DNA of 64,000 bases, from NCBI GenBank assembly GCA_045660385.1, contig JAZRDT010000030.1, positions 1 through 64,000 on the forward strand, read 5' to 3'. Made by a program: the position numbers and the translations under genes. This document shows, piece by piece, positions 46,671 to 55,124 of the stretch. Under the pieces are notes generated by a model. That model did not search any database. It saw only the letters and a list, made by a program, of their open reading frames with translations, and was not told where the DNA came from. Position 1 is the stretch's first letter. Each line of letters starts with the position of its first letter. The stretch is from UBA1189 sp045660385 (lineage in GTDB: Bacteria > Bacteroidota > Bacteroidia > Bacteroidales > Bacteroidaceae).

Positions 46671-46736
46671 CCTTTCATCTTTCATCTTAAATCGTTAACC
46701 TTTAATCGTTAACCTTTAATCGTTATTAAAAAAAAC
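46670..46736. repeat. CGTTAACCTTTAATCG run
   Basis: Two and a half units of CGTTAACCTTTAATCG and a TTTCATCTTTCATC run, reverse-complement in sense to the block at 46167-46285. Confidence 0.8.
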
Positions 46737-49727
46737 ATGAACGCACCAATAATACTATTTGCATTTAACCGCTTGGAGGCGGTGATGCGTACGGTGGAGT
46801 CGTTGTTACAGAATACTGAGGCAGCGGACTCTGATTTGTATGTATTTGTGGATGGCCCCAGAGACCATGTGCCGACAGATAGGGACAAGGTGGGGGCTGT
46901 GCAAGAGTACGTGAAGACGATTCAGGGATTCAAGCAAGTGACTTGTACCTTTGCGGAGAAGAACAAAGGATTGGGCGCATCGGTCATAGCTGGTGTGACG
47001 CAGGTAATACGCCAGTATGGACGGGCTGTTGTGGTGGAGGATGATCTCTACTGCGGCAAGAACTTCCTGGCCTATATGAACCAAGGACTGGAACACTATG
47101 CCGAGAATAAAGAGGTGTTCTCGGTATGTGGATATACCAATAGCGTTAAGCGCCCCCATGGATATGCCTATGATGCATACGCTTGCGTGCGTAGCAGTTC
47201 ATGGGGCTGGGGCACGTGGAGTGATCGATGGGAGTCGGTGGACTGGACATTGGATGACTGGGTTGCGTGTGAGGCGCAGGCTAAGGCCTTTAACCGCTGG
47301 GGAGGTTCCGACTGCTTCGGTATGTTACGGAAGTGGCATGAGGGAAAGAACCAGTCGTGGGCCATACGATTTAGTTATAGCCAGTTTGTACAGGGAAAAG
47401 TGGCTATCTTCCCCATGGTGAGTAAGGTAATCAATGAGGGATTTGATAATCAGGGTACGAATTGTAAGGGATGGAACCGATTTAAGTGTGATTTTGATTC
47501 ATCGGGGAATAAGGTGTTCCAATGGCCTAATGAGATTAGTATTCATCCTCGCTTGTTGCACGAGGCTCTGTCGTATCATACACTTAGAGAACGACTCTAT
47601 AGTCGTGTGATGAACCTTTTTTATCGTTCATCAACCGATAATCGTACCTCGTTCCCCGCTAACCATTCTCCGTTAACCGTTCTCCGCTCAACGTTAATTT
47701 CAGTCGTAATTCCACTCTATAACAAAGAATCCAGCATTGCTACCGCTCTCAATAGTGTGCTGGCGCAGACCTACAAAGACTTTGAGGTGGTGATCGTGGA
47801 TGATGGTAGTTCCGATGGTGGCGCGGCTGTCGTGGAGCAGTATATAGACCCACGCATACGACTCGTACGTCAGGAAAATGCGGGTGTGAGCGCAGCGCGT
47901 AATAAGGGAATAGCTGAGGCACGTGGAGAGTATGTGACATTCCTTGATGCAGATGATGAATGGATGCCGGAGTTCCTGGAAGAGATCGTTGAACTGCAAA
48001 AAGAGTTCCCTACATGTAGGGCTCAGGCTACGAACTATACAATCAGTTCGCGTGGGGTGAAGTCATCGACAACTTTGCGGAAAATTCCATTCAAAGGTCA
48101 ACGCGGTGTGCTGACCAACTATTTTGAGGTGGCCAGTTGTTCGCACCCACCTGTATGCTCGATTTGTGTATGTATAGAGCGTACATTGCTGCAAGAGATA
48201 GGTGGTTTCCCACTTGGAATCAAGTCTGGGGAGGATTTACTTACTTGGGCACGCATTGCTGTGCGCACGCAATGGGCCTATTCGTTAAGGCCGTTGGCGC
48301 AGTATAATGTAGAGGCTTTGTTCGTAGATGAGGCGCCTGGTAGAGGCCATGATGAAGTGGATAATGTGGGTAATGAACTGGTAGCGCTACAGAGTCAGAT
48401 AGAACGTACTTGCAGACGCGCCCTGAAGAGGTATATATCGCATTGGTATAAGATGCGTACCTCGGTATATATGCGATTGGGTGATGTCCGGAATGCATGG
48501 AAATATGGGCGTAAAGCCTTGCGGTATAATGTCTTTAACTATAAAATATATCTAATGATGCTGATGGTGTTGTTACCATCGGGTATTCAAAGAAGGATAA
48601 AAAAGAACTATGTAAAAGGAGTAAAGGGGAAGTTACTGTTTTTTACTTCTGACTATAAAATAGGTCAGAGTAGTTTGTTGACAGATCAGTTGCAGGCACT
48701 CCATAAGAATAAGTTGGAGTTTGTGGCTGTGTCGGGAGAGAATGAACAGGAAGCGGGGCTGAAGAATAGGATAGATGAACTTGGTGTAGATGTGCGGCGT
48801 ATAGAGGGGCTAGATGTGCATGCCAACTTTACGTACTTGGCCAGGCAGTTAGCCGAAATTGTACGTAAAGAGGATATCCGGTGTGTACATGTGCAGAACA
48901 ACTGGCAGATACTGTTGGTGGTGTTTGCAAAATTCGTCCTGTTGAGACAGTTTAGACTGAAGATCGTATACACACTGCATGGCTTCCGTCACAATAGTCC
49001 AGTAAAATCTATTATAGCCCGCTGGATAATTGGTGCAGTACTGCTCTTGTTTGCAAAAAGGGTGATATGCATGTCTACTTATCTGAAGCGTAAGTTCTAT
49101 TTCTTAGGAAAGAAGGCTGTGCTTATACCTTTGGGCATCAGTGATGAATATTTCTTGCCAATGCATCCTCAGTTATCGGACAATGGCCTTCAAATGGTAT
49201 TTCCTGCACAGTTTAGACATGGTAAGAATCAGGATCTGATTATCCGTGCATTTTCCAAGCATATACAAAAGTGCAATGATACTGAATCGCACCTCTATCT
49301 GCCAGGTAATGGTGAACTTCTGGAAGAGATGGTGCTATTGACGCAAGATTTGGGCATATCAGATAGGGTGTCATTCCCAGGATTCTGTTCGAAGCAGGAG
49401 GTGTTGCAGATGTACTTGAAATGCAATATCGGTATTGTTGCAAGTAATAGCGAGACATTCGGACAGAGTATAGTGGAACCCTTCGTATTGGGTAGGTGTG
49501 TAGTGAGTACTCATGTGGGTATAGCAGATGACATATTGTTGGATGGTGAGAATGGATATTTCTTCGCTTCAGAGGATGAATTGGTGAATGTCTTTGAACG
49601 GCTTTATCGCAATCAGTCACTTATCAGTAAGGCTGGTGATATCAATTATTCCAAGCGGCAAATGTTTGCATGGGATAATGTGACGAAACGTTATGTAGAG
49701 TTGATAAGTGTTTTTTTGTTTGGTTAA
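46737..49727 (+). CDS. Three-domain glycosyltransferase (GT-A, GT2, GT4)
   Basis: A 996-residue protein. Residues 1-300: GT-A-like domain (PIILFAFNRLEAVMRTVESL, YVFVDGPRD, VVVEDDLYCGKNFLAYMNQG). Residues about 322-620: family 2 domain (ISVVIPLYNKESSIATALNS, FLDADDEWMPEF), closely like the gene at 45282. Residues about 635-996: family 4 domain (TLHGFRHNSPVK, FPAQFRHGKNQDLIIRAFSK, ASNSETFGQSIVEPFVLGRC). The first joint (about 47634-47702) is repeat DNA of the CCGTTAACCGTTCTCCGC type, suggesting that a repeat fused two separate genes. If made whole, it could add several sugars in sequence. Confidence 0.88.
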   Translation: MNAPIILFAFNRLEAVMRTVESLLQNTEAADSDLYVFVDGPRDHVPTDRDKVGAVQEYVKTIQGFKQVTCTFAEKNKGLGASVIAGVTQVIRQYGRAVVVEDDLYCGKNFLAYMNQGLEHYAENKEVFSVCGYTNSVKRPHGYAYDAYACVRSSSWGWGTWSDRWESVDWTLDDWVACEAQAKAFNRWGGSDCFGMLRKWHEGKNQSWAIRFSYSQFVQGKVAIFPMVSKVINEGFDNQGTNCKGWNRFKCDFDSSGNKVFQWPNEISIHPRLLHEALSYHTLRERLYSRVMNLFYRSSTDNRTSFPANHSPLTVLRSTLISVVIPLYNKESSIATALNSVLAQTYKDFEVVIVDDGSSDGGAAVVEQYIDPRIRLVRQENAGVSAARNKGIAEARGEYVTFLDADDEWMPEFLEEIVELQKEFPTCRAQATNYTISSRGVKSSTTLRKIPFKGQRGVLTNYFEVASCSHPPVCSICVCIERTLLQEIGGFPLGIKSGEDLLTWARIAVRTQWAYSLRPLAQYNVEALFVDEAPGRGHDEVDNVGNELVALQSQIERTCRRALKRYISHWYKMRTSVYMRLGDVRNAWKYGRKALRYNVFNYKIYLMMLMVLLPSGIQRRIKKNYVKGVKGKLLFFTSDYKIGQSSLLTDQLQALHKNKLEFVAVSGENEQEAGLKNRIDELGVDVRRIEGLDVHANFTYLARQLAEIVRKEDIRCVHVQNNWQILLVVFAKFVLLRQFRLKIVYTLHGFRHNSPVKSIIARWIIGAVLLLFAKRVICMSTYLKRKFYFLGKKAVLIPLGISDEYFLPMHPQLSDNGLQMVFPAQFRHGKNQDLIIRAFSKHIQKCNDTESHLYLPGNGELLEEMVLLTQDLGISDRVSFPGFCSKQEVLQMYLKCNIGIVASNSETFGQSIVEPFVLGRCVVSTHVGIADDILLDGENGYFFASEDELVNVFERLYRNQSLISKAGDINYSKRQMFAWDNVTKRYVELISVFLFG
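47634..47702 (+). repeat. Repeat linker joining two glycosyltransferase domains
   Basis: CCGCTAACCATTCTCCG, TTAACCGTTCTCCGC and CAACGTTAATTTC units are read as the linker between the first and second domains, replacing the stop of one gene and the leader of the next. Confidence 0.75.
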
Positions 49728-49762
49728 TAGGAAGTCAGTGGTCTTTGATCTTATAAATTAAT

Positions 49763-50824
49763 ATGCTATATACAATCAATAATTCAGAAATAAAAGGTGC
49801 CCCCTCGCAACGAGTCTGTGGATTGGATCTGATACGTGTATGCGCGATATTCTTTGTGATAGCTGGGCATTTCTTATCTGTAAATACGGATTATAGAAAT
49901 GTTCATTTTCAAGGAGTATCGCTATTCGTGCAAGGAATACTGGCTCCGATTTTTGTGACAGGTGTACCTTTGTTTATGATGCTTACTGGCTACCTAAATA
50001 TAAATAAGATGCCGACGAAGAAATACTATAAGGGTATGATACGAGTGTTGGTGGCATACCTCATCTTCAGTATAGCTACTATACTGTTCCGTGTCTATTA
50101 CTTAGGAGAGGAACAGGGTTTTGTACAATGGATATTTGCAATACTAAACTATTCGGCCATTCCTTATGCTTGGTATATAGAGATGTGGATAGGGCTGGCA
50201 CTGCTGACTCCTTTCCTCAATTATCTGTGGCACGCGATTCCTTCTATGAAACAGAAACTGCTGCTGATAGCGACGCTCTTTGTGATGACTGCTTTGCCTG
50301 ACTTTGGGAATAGGTACGATATGTATATCTTTCCTGCCTATTTCGCTTAGGCTTGTTACCCGCTGATGTTTTACTTTATGGGAACCTTTATTCGTGAGTA
50401 TCAGCCTACGATAAGGACGTGGGTTGGCATTGTTGTAATATTGGGAATGGCTTTAATTACCCCGATGTTTAATGTTGTAGTGTATCGGGGCACACACGAT
50501 CTTGTAGAGATTGCGGGTGGACCTGGTGGTGCATTTTATACGTGGATAGCTGTAGCTATATTCCTCATGTTCTATCGACGTGATATCTCGGTTAAGCCTA
50601 TCAAACGATGGGTAACACATTGCTCGATGGTTTCGTTGGAGATGTATCTCTGTTGCTACATGTTTGATCAATTGTATTATCCTTGGTTTAAGGAGCGATT
50701 CTATGAGTCACAGTCGCAATTCTTGCCTTGGTTCTTGGTGATTGTACCGTTGGTGTTTTTTTCATCTTACTTGGTAGCCGCTATGTATAATGCATTGAGA
50801 AGTGTTGTACAAAGAAAACAATAG
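49763..50824 (+). pseudogene. Acyltransferase 3 gene with a single in-frame stop
   Basis: The frame codes an acyltransferase 3 protein: CGLDLIRVCAIFFVIAGHFL at the start, TGVPLFMMLTGYLNINKMP, then YDMYIFPAYFA, a TAG at 50348-50350, and continuation in the same frame with ACYPLMFYFMGTFIREYQPT to a stop at 50824. Upstream 195 and downstream 158 residues together make a normal ~354-residue protein. One base change explains the break. It could be a pseudogene, or readable by suppression, which I consider less likely. Confidence 0.8.
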
Positions 50825-50863
50825 TTGAAAGTTTCATTTATATTAAAATACGGATAATACAAC

Positions 50864-51042
50864 ATGAATAAACGTGTAGATTATATAGATCATATTAAAG
50901 GTCTTACAATTTGGGCTGTTGTGTGGTTTCATACAGTACATCCTACTTGGTTGACTGCTACACTTGTTAATTCAGAATTTGAACTCCGCAAATCGATAGA
51001 GGCAATAGACCAGGTAATAAAGAGTTTGATAAATAATAAATA
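50864..51042 (+). pseudogene. N-terminal fragment of another acyltransferase
   Basis: From ATG 50864: MNKRVDYIDHIKGLTIWAVV then WFHTVHPTW, an acyltransferase 3 N-terminus, followed by an unrelated short helix and a stop after 59 codons. The matching C-terminal fragment is at 52426-52728, beyond an inserted segment. The fragment runs into a 17-base sequence (51021-51037) that recurs at 52414-52430. Confidence 0.7.
51021..51037 (+). repeat. 17-base direct repeat, left copy
   Basis: AGAGTTTGATAAATAAT; identical to 52414-52430. The two copies bracket a two-gene cargo inside acyltransferase remnants, as a target-site duplication or recombination join would. Confidence 0.85.
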
Positions 51043-51064
51043 AACGATAAACTGATTAATTCAT

Positions 51065-51319
51065 ATGAATTTAGTGAATATTTTAAATCCAGAGATTGCT
51101 TTTGATGGCTGGGCAATTGGTATCATCATTTTTGTTCTCACTTTATTTTGCTCAGGCACATATGTATATGTAACACGAATCAAAGTTAAGCAAAAACAGA
51201 AAGCTGGCAAAAATGCAAAACAAAAGCAAAAGATCAGTTCTGCAGCACTTAAAGATGAGAGTGAAATTATCCAAAAACAGAAGGCTGAAGATAATGCACA
51301 ACAGGAACAAATTATATAA
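51065..51319 (+). CDS. Small membrane protein with charged tail
   Basis: An 84-residue protein with one hydrophobic helix at about residues 13-36 (FDGWAIGIIIFVLTLFCSGT) and a Lys/Gln-rich, probably coiled-coil tail (KQKQKAGKNAKQKQK). It ends two bases before the next gene, so the two are likely a unit. The family is not recognised. It may anchor or regulate the partner. Confidence 0.6.
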   Translation: MNLVNILNPEIAFDGWAIGIIIFVLTLFCSGTYVYVTRIKVKQKQKAGKNAKQKQKISSAALKDESEIIQKQKAEDNAQQEQII

Positions 51320-51321
51320 AT

Positions 51322-52383
51322 ATGGATATAAGCAGAAAAAGTCAAGAACAAGTAGCTGGTGATAATTCAATACAGAACCAGGTCGTAGGTACTCAAAACA
51401 ATAATTATGTAACCATAAATGGCATATCAGTTACAGATGTGGCTACATTTACGACTACGGTATCAACTCAAGTGACTCAACAAGCTCTTTCTCTTTGTAC
51501 TCAAGTGGCTTATGATATTGCTTGTAAAAAAATGAATGAATTTGAGTCTGTTTGGCTTCCGCGAGTAGAAAAGATGGAAAATGCCATAGACAATTTTGCA
51601 GAACCCAAATTCCAATTTATGCTCCGCGATGCCAATATAACAGCAGCCAAGAGTACTCGACTGGAGGATTTGAATATACTATCAGAATTGCTGGCATGTC
51701 ACATTGAAAAAGGTAACGATATAAAAATTGATGCGGGTATAAGTAGAGCTATAAATATTGTCAATGAAGTTGATTTAGATTCATTGTGTGCACTAACTAT
51801 TGTATTGAGTATTTTGAATACAAAACCAGTTACAGGTAATGTAGAAGAAGGTTTAAGTGTCCTTAATGATTTGTATACAAAATTATTGACCCATCCATTG
51901 CCAGAAGATGATGCATGGATAGACAATTTGAATGTAGTTGGTGCAATTAATATTTTAAGTGGTAGCTTCTATAAAGTGGATAAACTTTTATATAGTAGAT
52001 TTGATGGTTATTTAAGTGTTGGTATAAAATCTGATTCTGATGAGCATAAAAAGGCTATAGAAATTTTAGAGAATAATCATTATTCTAAAGATGTATTGAA
52101 GAATAATGTCCTTTTACCAGAATACTTACGCTTGCCTATAGTAAATAACACCGAATTAAAGCCTGAGTTAAAACCCATACTTGAACTCTATTCAAAGGAT
52201 AAAGTTTTACAACAAACCATTAATGATAATTTTATGAATAAATGGGATGCATATGATGCGTTAAGAATAGTCAAAGAATGGTTTAATAATATCCCCGTTT
52301 TTTTTAGGATTAATAGTGTTGGAAAAGCATTGGCACAAACAAATGCTAAGAGATGCTATTCTGGATTTCCCGATTTAATCTAA
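51322..52383 (+). CDS. LPO_1073/Vpar_1526-like protein
   Basis: A 353-residue protein beginning MDISRKSQEQVAGDNSIQNQ then VVGTQNNNYVTINGISVTDV, a polar beta-like N-terminus as seen in the uncharacterised LPO_1073/Vpar_1526 family, followed by a helical domain (AYDIACKKMNEFESVWLPRV, EPKFQFMLRDANITAAKSTR). Family assignment is from memory of its N-terminal pattern and is moderate. Function unknown; sporadic occurrence is consistent with accessory or defence cargo. It lies within a segment bounded by a 17-base direct repeat. Confidence 0.5.
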   Translation: MDISRKSQEQVAGDNSIQNQVVGTQNNNYVTINGISVTDVATFTTTVSTQVTQQALSLCTQVAYDIACKKMNEFESVWLPRVEKMENAIDNFAEPKFQFMLRDANITAAKSTRLEDLNILSELLACHIEKGNDIKIDAGISRAINIVNEVDLDSLCALTIVLSILNTKPVTGNVEEGLSVLNDLYTKLLTHPLPEDDAWIDNLNVVGAINILSGSFYKVDKLLYSRFDGYLSVGIKSDSDEHKKAIEILENNHYSKDVLKNNVLLPEYLRLPIVNNTELKPELKPILELYSKDKVLQQTINDNFMNKWDAYDALRIVKEWFNNIPVFFRINSVGKALAQTNAKRCYSGFPDLI

Positions 52384-52413
52384 GTATTTTAAGGGCAGAT
52401 GATTAACTTATAT

Positions 52414-52430
52414 AGAGTTTGATAAATAAT
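52414..52430 (+). repeat. 17-base direct repeat, right copy
   Basis: AGAGTTTGATAAATAAT, identical to 51021-51037. Confidence 0.85.
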
Positions 52431-52728
52431 CAATAATAGGAAAAATACGCAAATTCAACTAATAAATGCAACGGAATTGTCGTTATTGAGATTCTATGAG
52501 GAGAACTCATTGACCATATTAGGATTGCATTTAATCCCATTGATTGTGTTGAAACGAATAACTAATGCAGTGTTGGGTGAAACCACCATATTCGCCGGGT
52601 TTGTCCAATCCATGATTGTGATGGCGATAATGTATGTAGTCATCCTATTTTGTAATAGATATATACCTTTCTTGGTAGGGAAGAAACATACGGAGCGTGC
52701 GCCTAATCGCACAGAAGGTGCTGGTTAA
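52426..52728 (+). pseudogene. C-terminal fragment of an acyltransferase
   Basis: Open from the right 17-base repeat: INATELSLLRFYEENSLTIL, GLHLIPL, AGFVQSMIVMAIMYVVILFC, NRYIPFLVGKK. This is an acyltransferase 3 C-terminus and a near match to 14700-14918. There is no upstream start; the nearest candidate is TTG 52477. The last codons are repeat DNA and the TAA stop is part of a GGTTAA hairpin spacer. Confidence 0.7.
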
Positions 52729-52867
52729 AGTGCTTTCAGCACGGTGAAAGCAGCGAAGCAGCGGTGAAAGTCGCAGAGCAACGGGTAAATGCAACCGAAG
52801 GTTGCGGTGAATGGTGAAAGGTTAATGGTTAATGGTTAATGGTGTGAACCCCCATAGTGTAAACAAA
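52726..52867. repeat. GGKKAAA-sense hairpins before a GT4 gene
   Basis: Hairpins GTGC/GCAC, GCAGC-like, GTCGC-like, GCAACC/GGTTGC with GGTTAAA or GGTGAAA spacers, followed by a GGTTAATGGTTAATGG run. This run gives the false N-terminal extension of the next gene. Confidence 0.8.
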
Positions 52868-54175
52868 ATGAAAGTACTTTTTATAGCTCCTCTGCCGCCA
52901 CCTGTGCATGGGTCGGCGATGGTGAGCCAATATATCAAAGAGAGCCGCGTGGTGAACGAGGCTTTCGACTGTGATTTTGTGAACCTGTCCACCTCACGCT
53001 CGATGGAGGAGATAGGGAAGGGGGGTATAAAGAAACTGTTCCGGTTCGTGGCTGCGTACTTTGAGGTGCTATGGAAGCTTATCACGCACCGATACTCGCT
53101 ATGCTACCTGGCCATCACATGCCATGGCATGGGATTCCTCAAGGATGCGCCCTTCGTGCTGCTATGCAAGCTGTTCGGCCGTAAGGTGGTGTTGCACCAG
53201 CATAACAAGGGGATGTCGCGCGACGTGAATCGCTGGCCCTACCGATGGTTGATGCTATTGGTGTATCGTAACACGACGGTGATGCTGCTGTCGTGGCATT
53301 TGTATGAGGATATATCGGCTGTGGTGAAGCGGGAGCAGGTGGTGGTGTGCGCAAACGGTGTTCCACCGTTGGACAACGGTCAAACGAAGTTCGCTGGCCG
53401 AAGGGAAAAGCAACAGTCTACGGACAACGGACTCCTCCGGGATCAGGACACGCAAAGCGTGTACGATAACGTTAACGAAAACGAAGACGAATTCACAATT
53501 CACAATTCACAATTCACAATTGGCCGTCCGGATGGCACTCTAAACTCTAACCCCTTAACACTAAACGAAGACGAAAAGACAGCTGCGCTGTACGAAGACG
53601 ATAACTGCAAAAAGCAAAAAGCACGCTTGCTCTTCCTATCGAACCTCATCGAGAGCAAGGGTATTTATGTGTTGTTGGAGGCGTGCCGTATGCTGAAGGA
53701 GGAGGGGGTGGCTTTCCACTGTGATTATGTGGGGGGCGAGAGCAAGCTGATTTCGGGAGAGGCGTTCCGCAGTGCGATAGCGGAGCGGGGACTTACCGAT
53801 TGCGTTACCTACCACGGACCGCAGTATGGGGCTGCGAAGGATCGCTTCTTCCGCGAAGCGGATATATTCGTGCAACCAACCTTCGACGACTGCTTCCCCT
53901 TGACGCTGGTGGAGGCGATGCAATATCGCTTACCGATTGTATCTACCGATGTGGGGGCTATACCTGACATCGTGACGGATGGGGTGAACGGATTCGTGTG
54001 TCCGCAACGGGACGTGCAGGCGCTGGCCGAGGCGCTGCGCAAGCTCATCGCTGAGCCGCAGATGCGGGTGGCCATGGGGCAGCGGGGGTATGAGTTGTAT
54101 AGGGAGAGGATGACGCTGGAGGTGTTTGAGATGCGGTTCACGGGGTTGCTGAAGGGGATCGTTGGGAACGGGTGA
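52868..54175 (+). CDS. Glycosyltransferase family 4 with an in-frame repeat insert
   Basis: A 435-residue GT-B frame from ATG 52868 (MKVLFIAPLPPPVHGSAMVS). Acceptor domain to about residue 165, then repeat mosaic (about 53366-53615, ~83 codons), then the donor domain: LLFLSNLIESKGIYVLLEAC and QPTFDDCFPLTLVEAMQYRL (E-x7-E). Without the insert the protein would be a usual ~350 residues. The insert sits after CANGVPP, that is, in the inter-domain linker, as at 42108 and 39617. Confidence 0.87.
   Translation: MKVLFIAPLPPPVHGSAMVSQYIKESRVVNEAFDCDFVNLSTSRSMEEIGKGGIKKLFRFVAAYFEVLWKLITHRYSLCYLAITCHGMGFLKDAPFVLLCKLFGRKVVLHQHNKGMSRDVNRWPYRWLMLLVYRNTTVMLLSWHLYEDISAVVKREQVVVCANGVPPLDNGQTKFAGRREKQQSTDNGLLRDQDTQSVYDNVNENEDEFTIHNSQFTIGRPDGTLNSNPLTLNEDEKTAALYEDDNCKKQKARLLFLSNLIESKGIYVLLEACRMLKEEGVAFHCDYVGGESKLISGEAFRSAIAERGLTDCVTYHGPQYGAAKDRFFREADIFVQPTFDDCFPLTLVEAMQYRLPIVSTDVGAIPDIVTDGVNGFVCPQRDVQALAEALRKLIAEPQMRVAMGQRGYELYRERMTLEVFEMRFTGLLKGIVGNG
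53366..53615 (+). repeat. Repeat mosaic inside a GT4 gene
   Basis: Modules in order: GGACAACGGTC run, GAAGTTCGCTGGCCGAAGGG block (also at about 60339-60358 in a gap), AACAGTCTACGGACAACGG run, CTCCGGGATC joint, a GACACGCAAAGCGTGTACG hairpin, a CGATAACGTTAACG run, AATTCACAATTCACAATTC run, CGTCCGGATGG joint and a TGTACGAAGACGATAAC run. Confidence 0.85.
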
Positions 54176-54480
54176 TAACGGGATGTCTTGGGTTCACACG
54201 GAGATTATTAGGGATCTCACACTGATATTCTTTTTGTTTCACACAGAATTTTAGGTCTCACACAGAATTCACAGAAGACACAGAATTTATCTCAAGTTAC
54301 GCTAGCTTTTAACTCACAGAATGCACGCATTGCTTCGCTCGCGTGTGGCCTGCCGGATGAAGGCTTTGGTCTCACACAGAATTCACAGAATTCACAGACT
54401 TTTAGTTTTTTTCAATAACGCTGGTTTTTAATTCACAGAATACGCACACACTTCGCTTGTGCTGGGCCTCCGGGTGGGTA
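54176..54480. repeat. CACAGAATTCACAG-type mosaic, left of the GxxExxY gene
   Basis: Repeated TCACACAGAATTCACAGAAG-type units, an ATGCACGCATTGCTTCGCTC block, CTGCCGGATG joint and, from 54370, an arm that is inverted on the other side of the GxxExxY gene: CTCACACAGAATTCACAG at the outside and ACGCACACACTTCGCTTGTG then CCTCCGG at the inside. Confidence 0.88.
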
Positions 54481-54499
54481 AATAAATATTTATATAACA

Positions 54500-54883
54500 A
54501 TGGATAAGAAGACGCTGAATGACTTGTCATATAAAGTGATAGGTTGTGCTTTAGAAGTATACAAGACATTGGGCCCTGGGTTATTAGAGAGTGCTTATGA
54601 AAAGGCTCTGATACATGAATTGACTGAAAATGGAATACCAGTAGAGTCCCAAGTAGGGGTCTCACTGAGTTATAAGGGAGTAAATATTGGTGAGGGGTTA
54701 AGATTAGATTTGTTAGTTGATGGTAAATTAATAGTCGAACTTAAGTCGGTAGATGAACTCAAACCTATTCATTATAAGCAGTTGCAGACCTATCTAAGAC
54801 TTACCAATTGTCGTCTGGGTTTGTTAATTAACTTTAATGTTAACGACTTGATGGCAGGTGTGAAGCGGGTGATTAATGGGTGA
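54500..54883 (+). CDS. GxxExxY protein
   Basis: A 127-residue protein with LGPGLLESAYEKAL (the GxxExxY signature near residues 27-33), LRLDLLVDGKLIVELKSVDE and HYKQLQTYLRLTNCRLGLLI. The D...E-x-K arrangement recalls PD-(D/E)XK nucleases; activity of the family is not established. It is enclosed by imperfect inverted repeats of about 100 bases (54370-54475 and 54963-55070), which makes a mobile-unit hypothesis attractive. Confidence 0.88.
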   Translation: MDKKTLNDLSYKVIGCALEVYKTLGPGLLESAYEKALIHELTENGIPVESQVGVSLSYKGVNIGEGLRLDLLVDGKLIVELKSVDELKPIHYKQLQTYLRLTNCRLGLLINFNVNDLMAGVKRVING

Positions 54884-54889
54884 GTTTTT

Positions 54890-55090
54890 AAGGCCTCAAA
54901 CTAAGTTTGTTTTAGGTGTTACACAGAATTTCTAAGGAAAATATCTGTCCGGATGGGAGATCTGGCCGGAGGGAGCACAAGCGAAGTGTGTGCGTTTCTG
55001 TGAATTCTAAAATCTCAGAGTAAAAGGCACTTAAAGGAAGTCTGTGTCTTCTGTGAATTCTGTGTGAGATAATGATTTTAGATTGTTCAT
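54890..55090. repeat. CACAGAATTCACAG-type mosaic, right of the GxxExxY gene
   Basis: Reverse-sense counterpart of the left block: CCGGAGGGAGCACAAGCG with GTGTGTGCGTTTCTGTG at the inside and TCTGTGAATTCTGTGTGAGA at the outside, ending about 55071. The middle of the arm differs from the left copy. Confidence 0.88.
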
Positions 55091-55124
55091 GTAGATCGTT
55101 GATCTTGAAACAAGTATATATATA

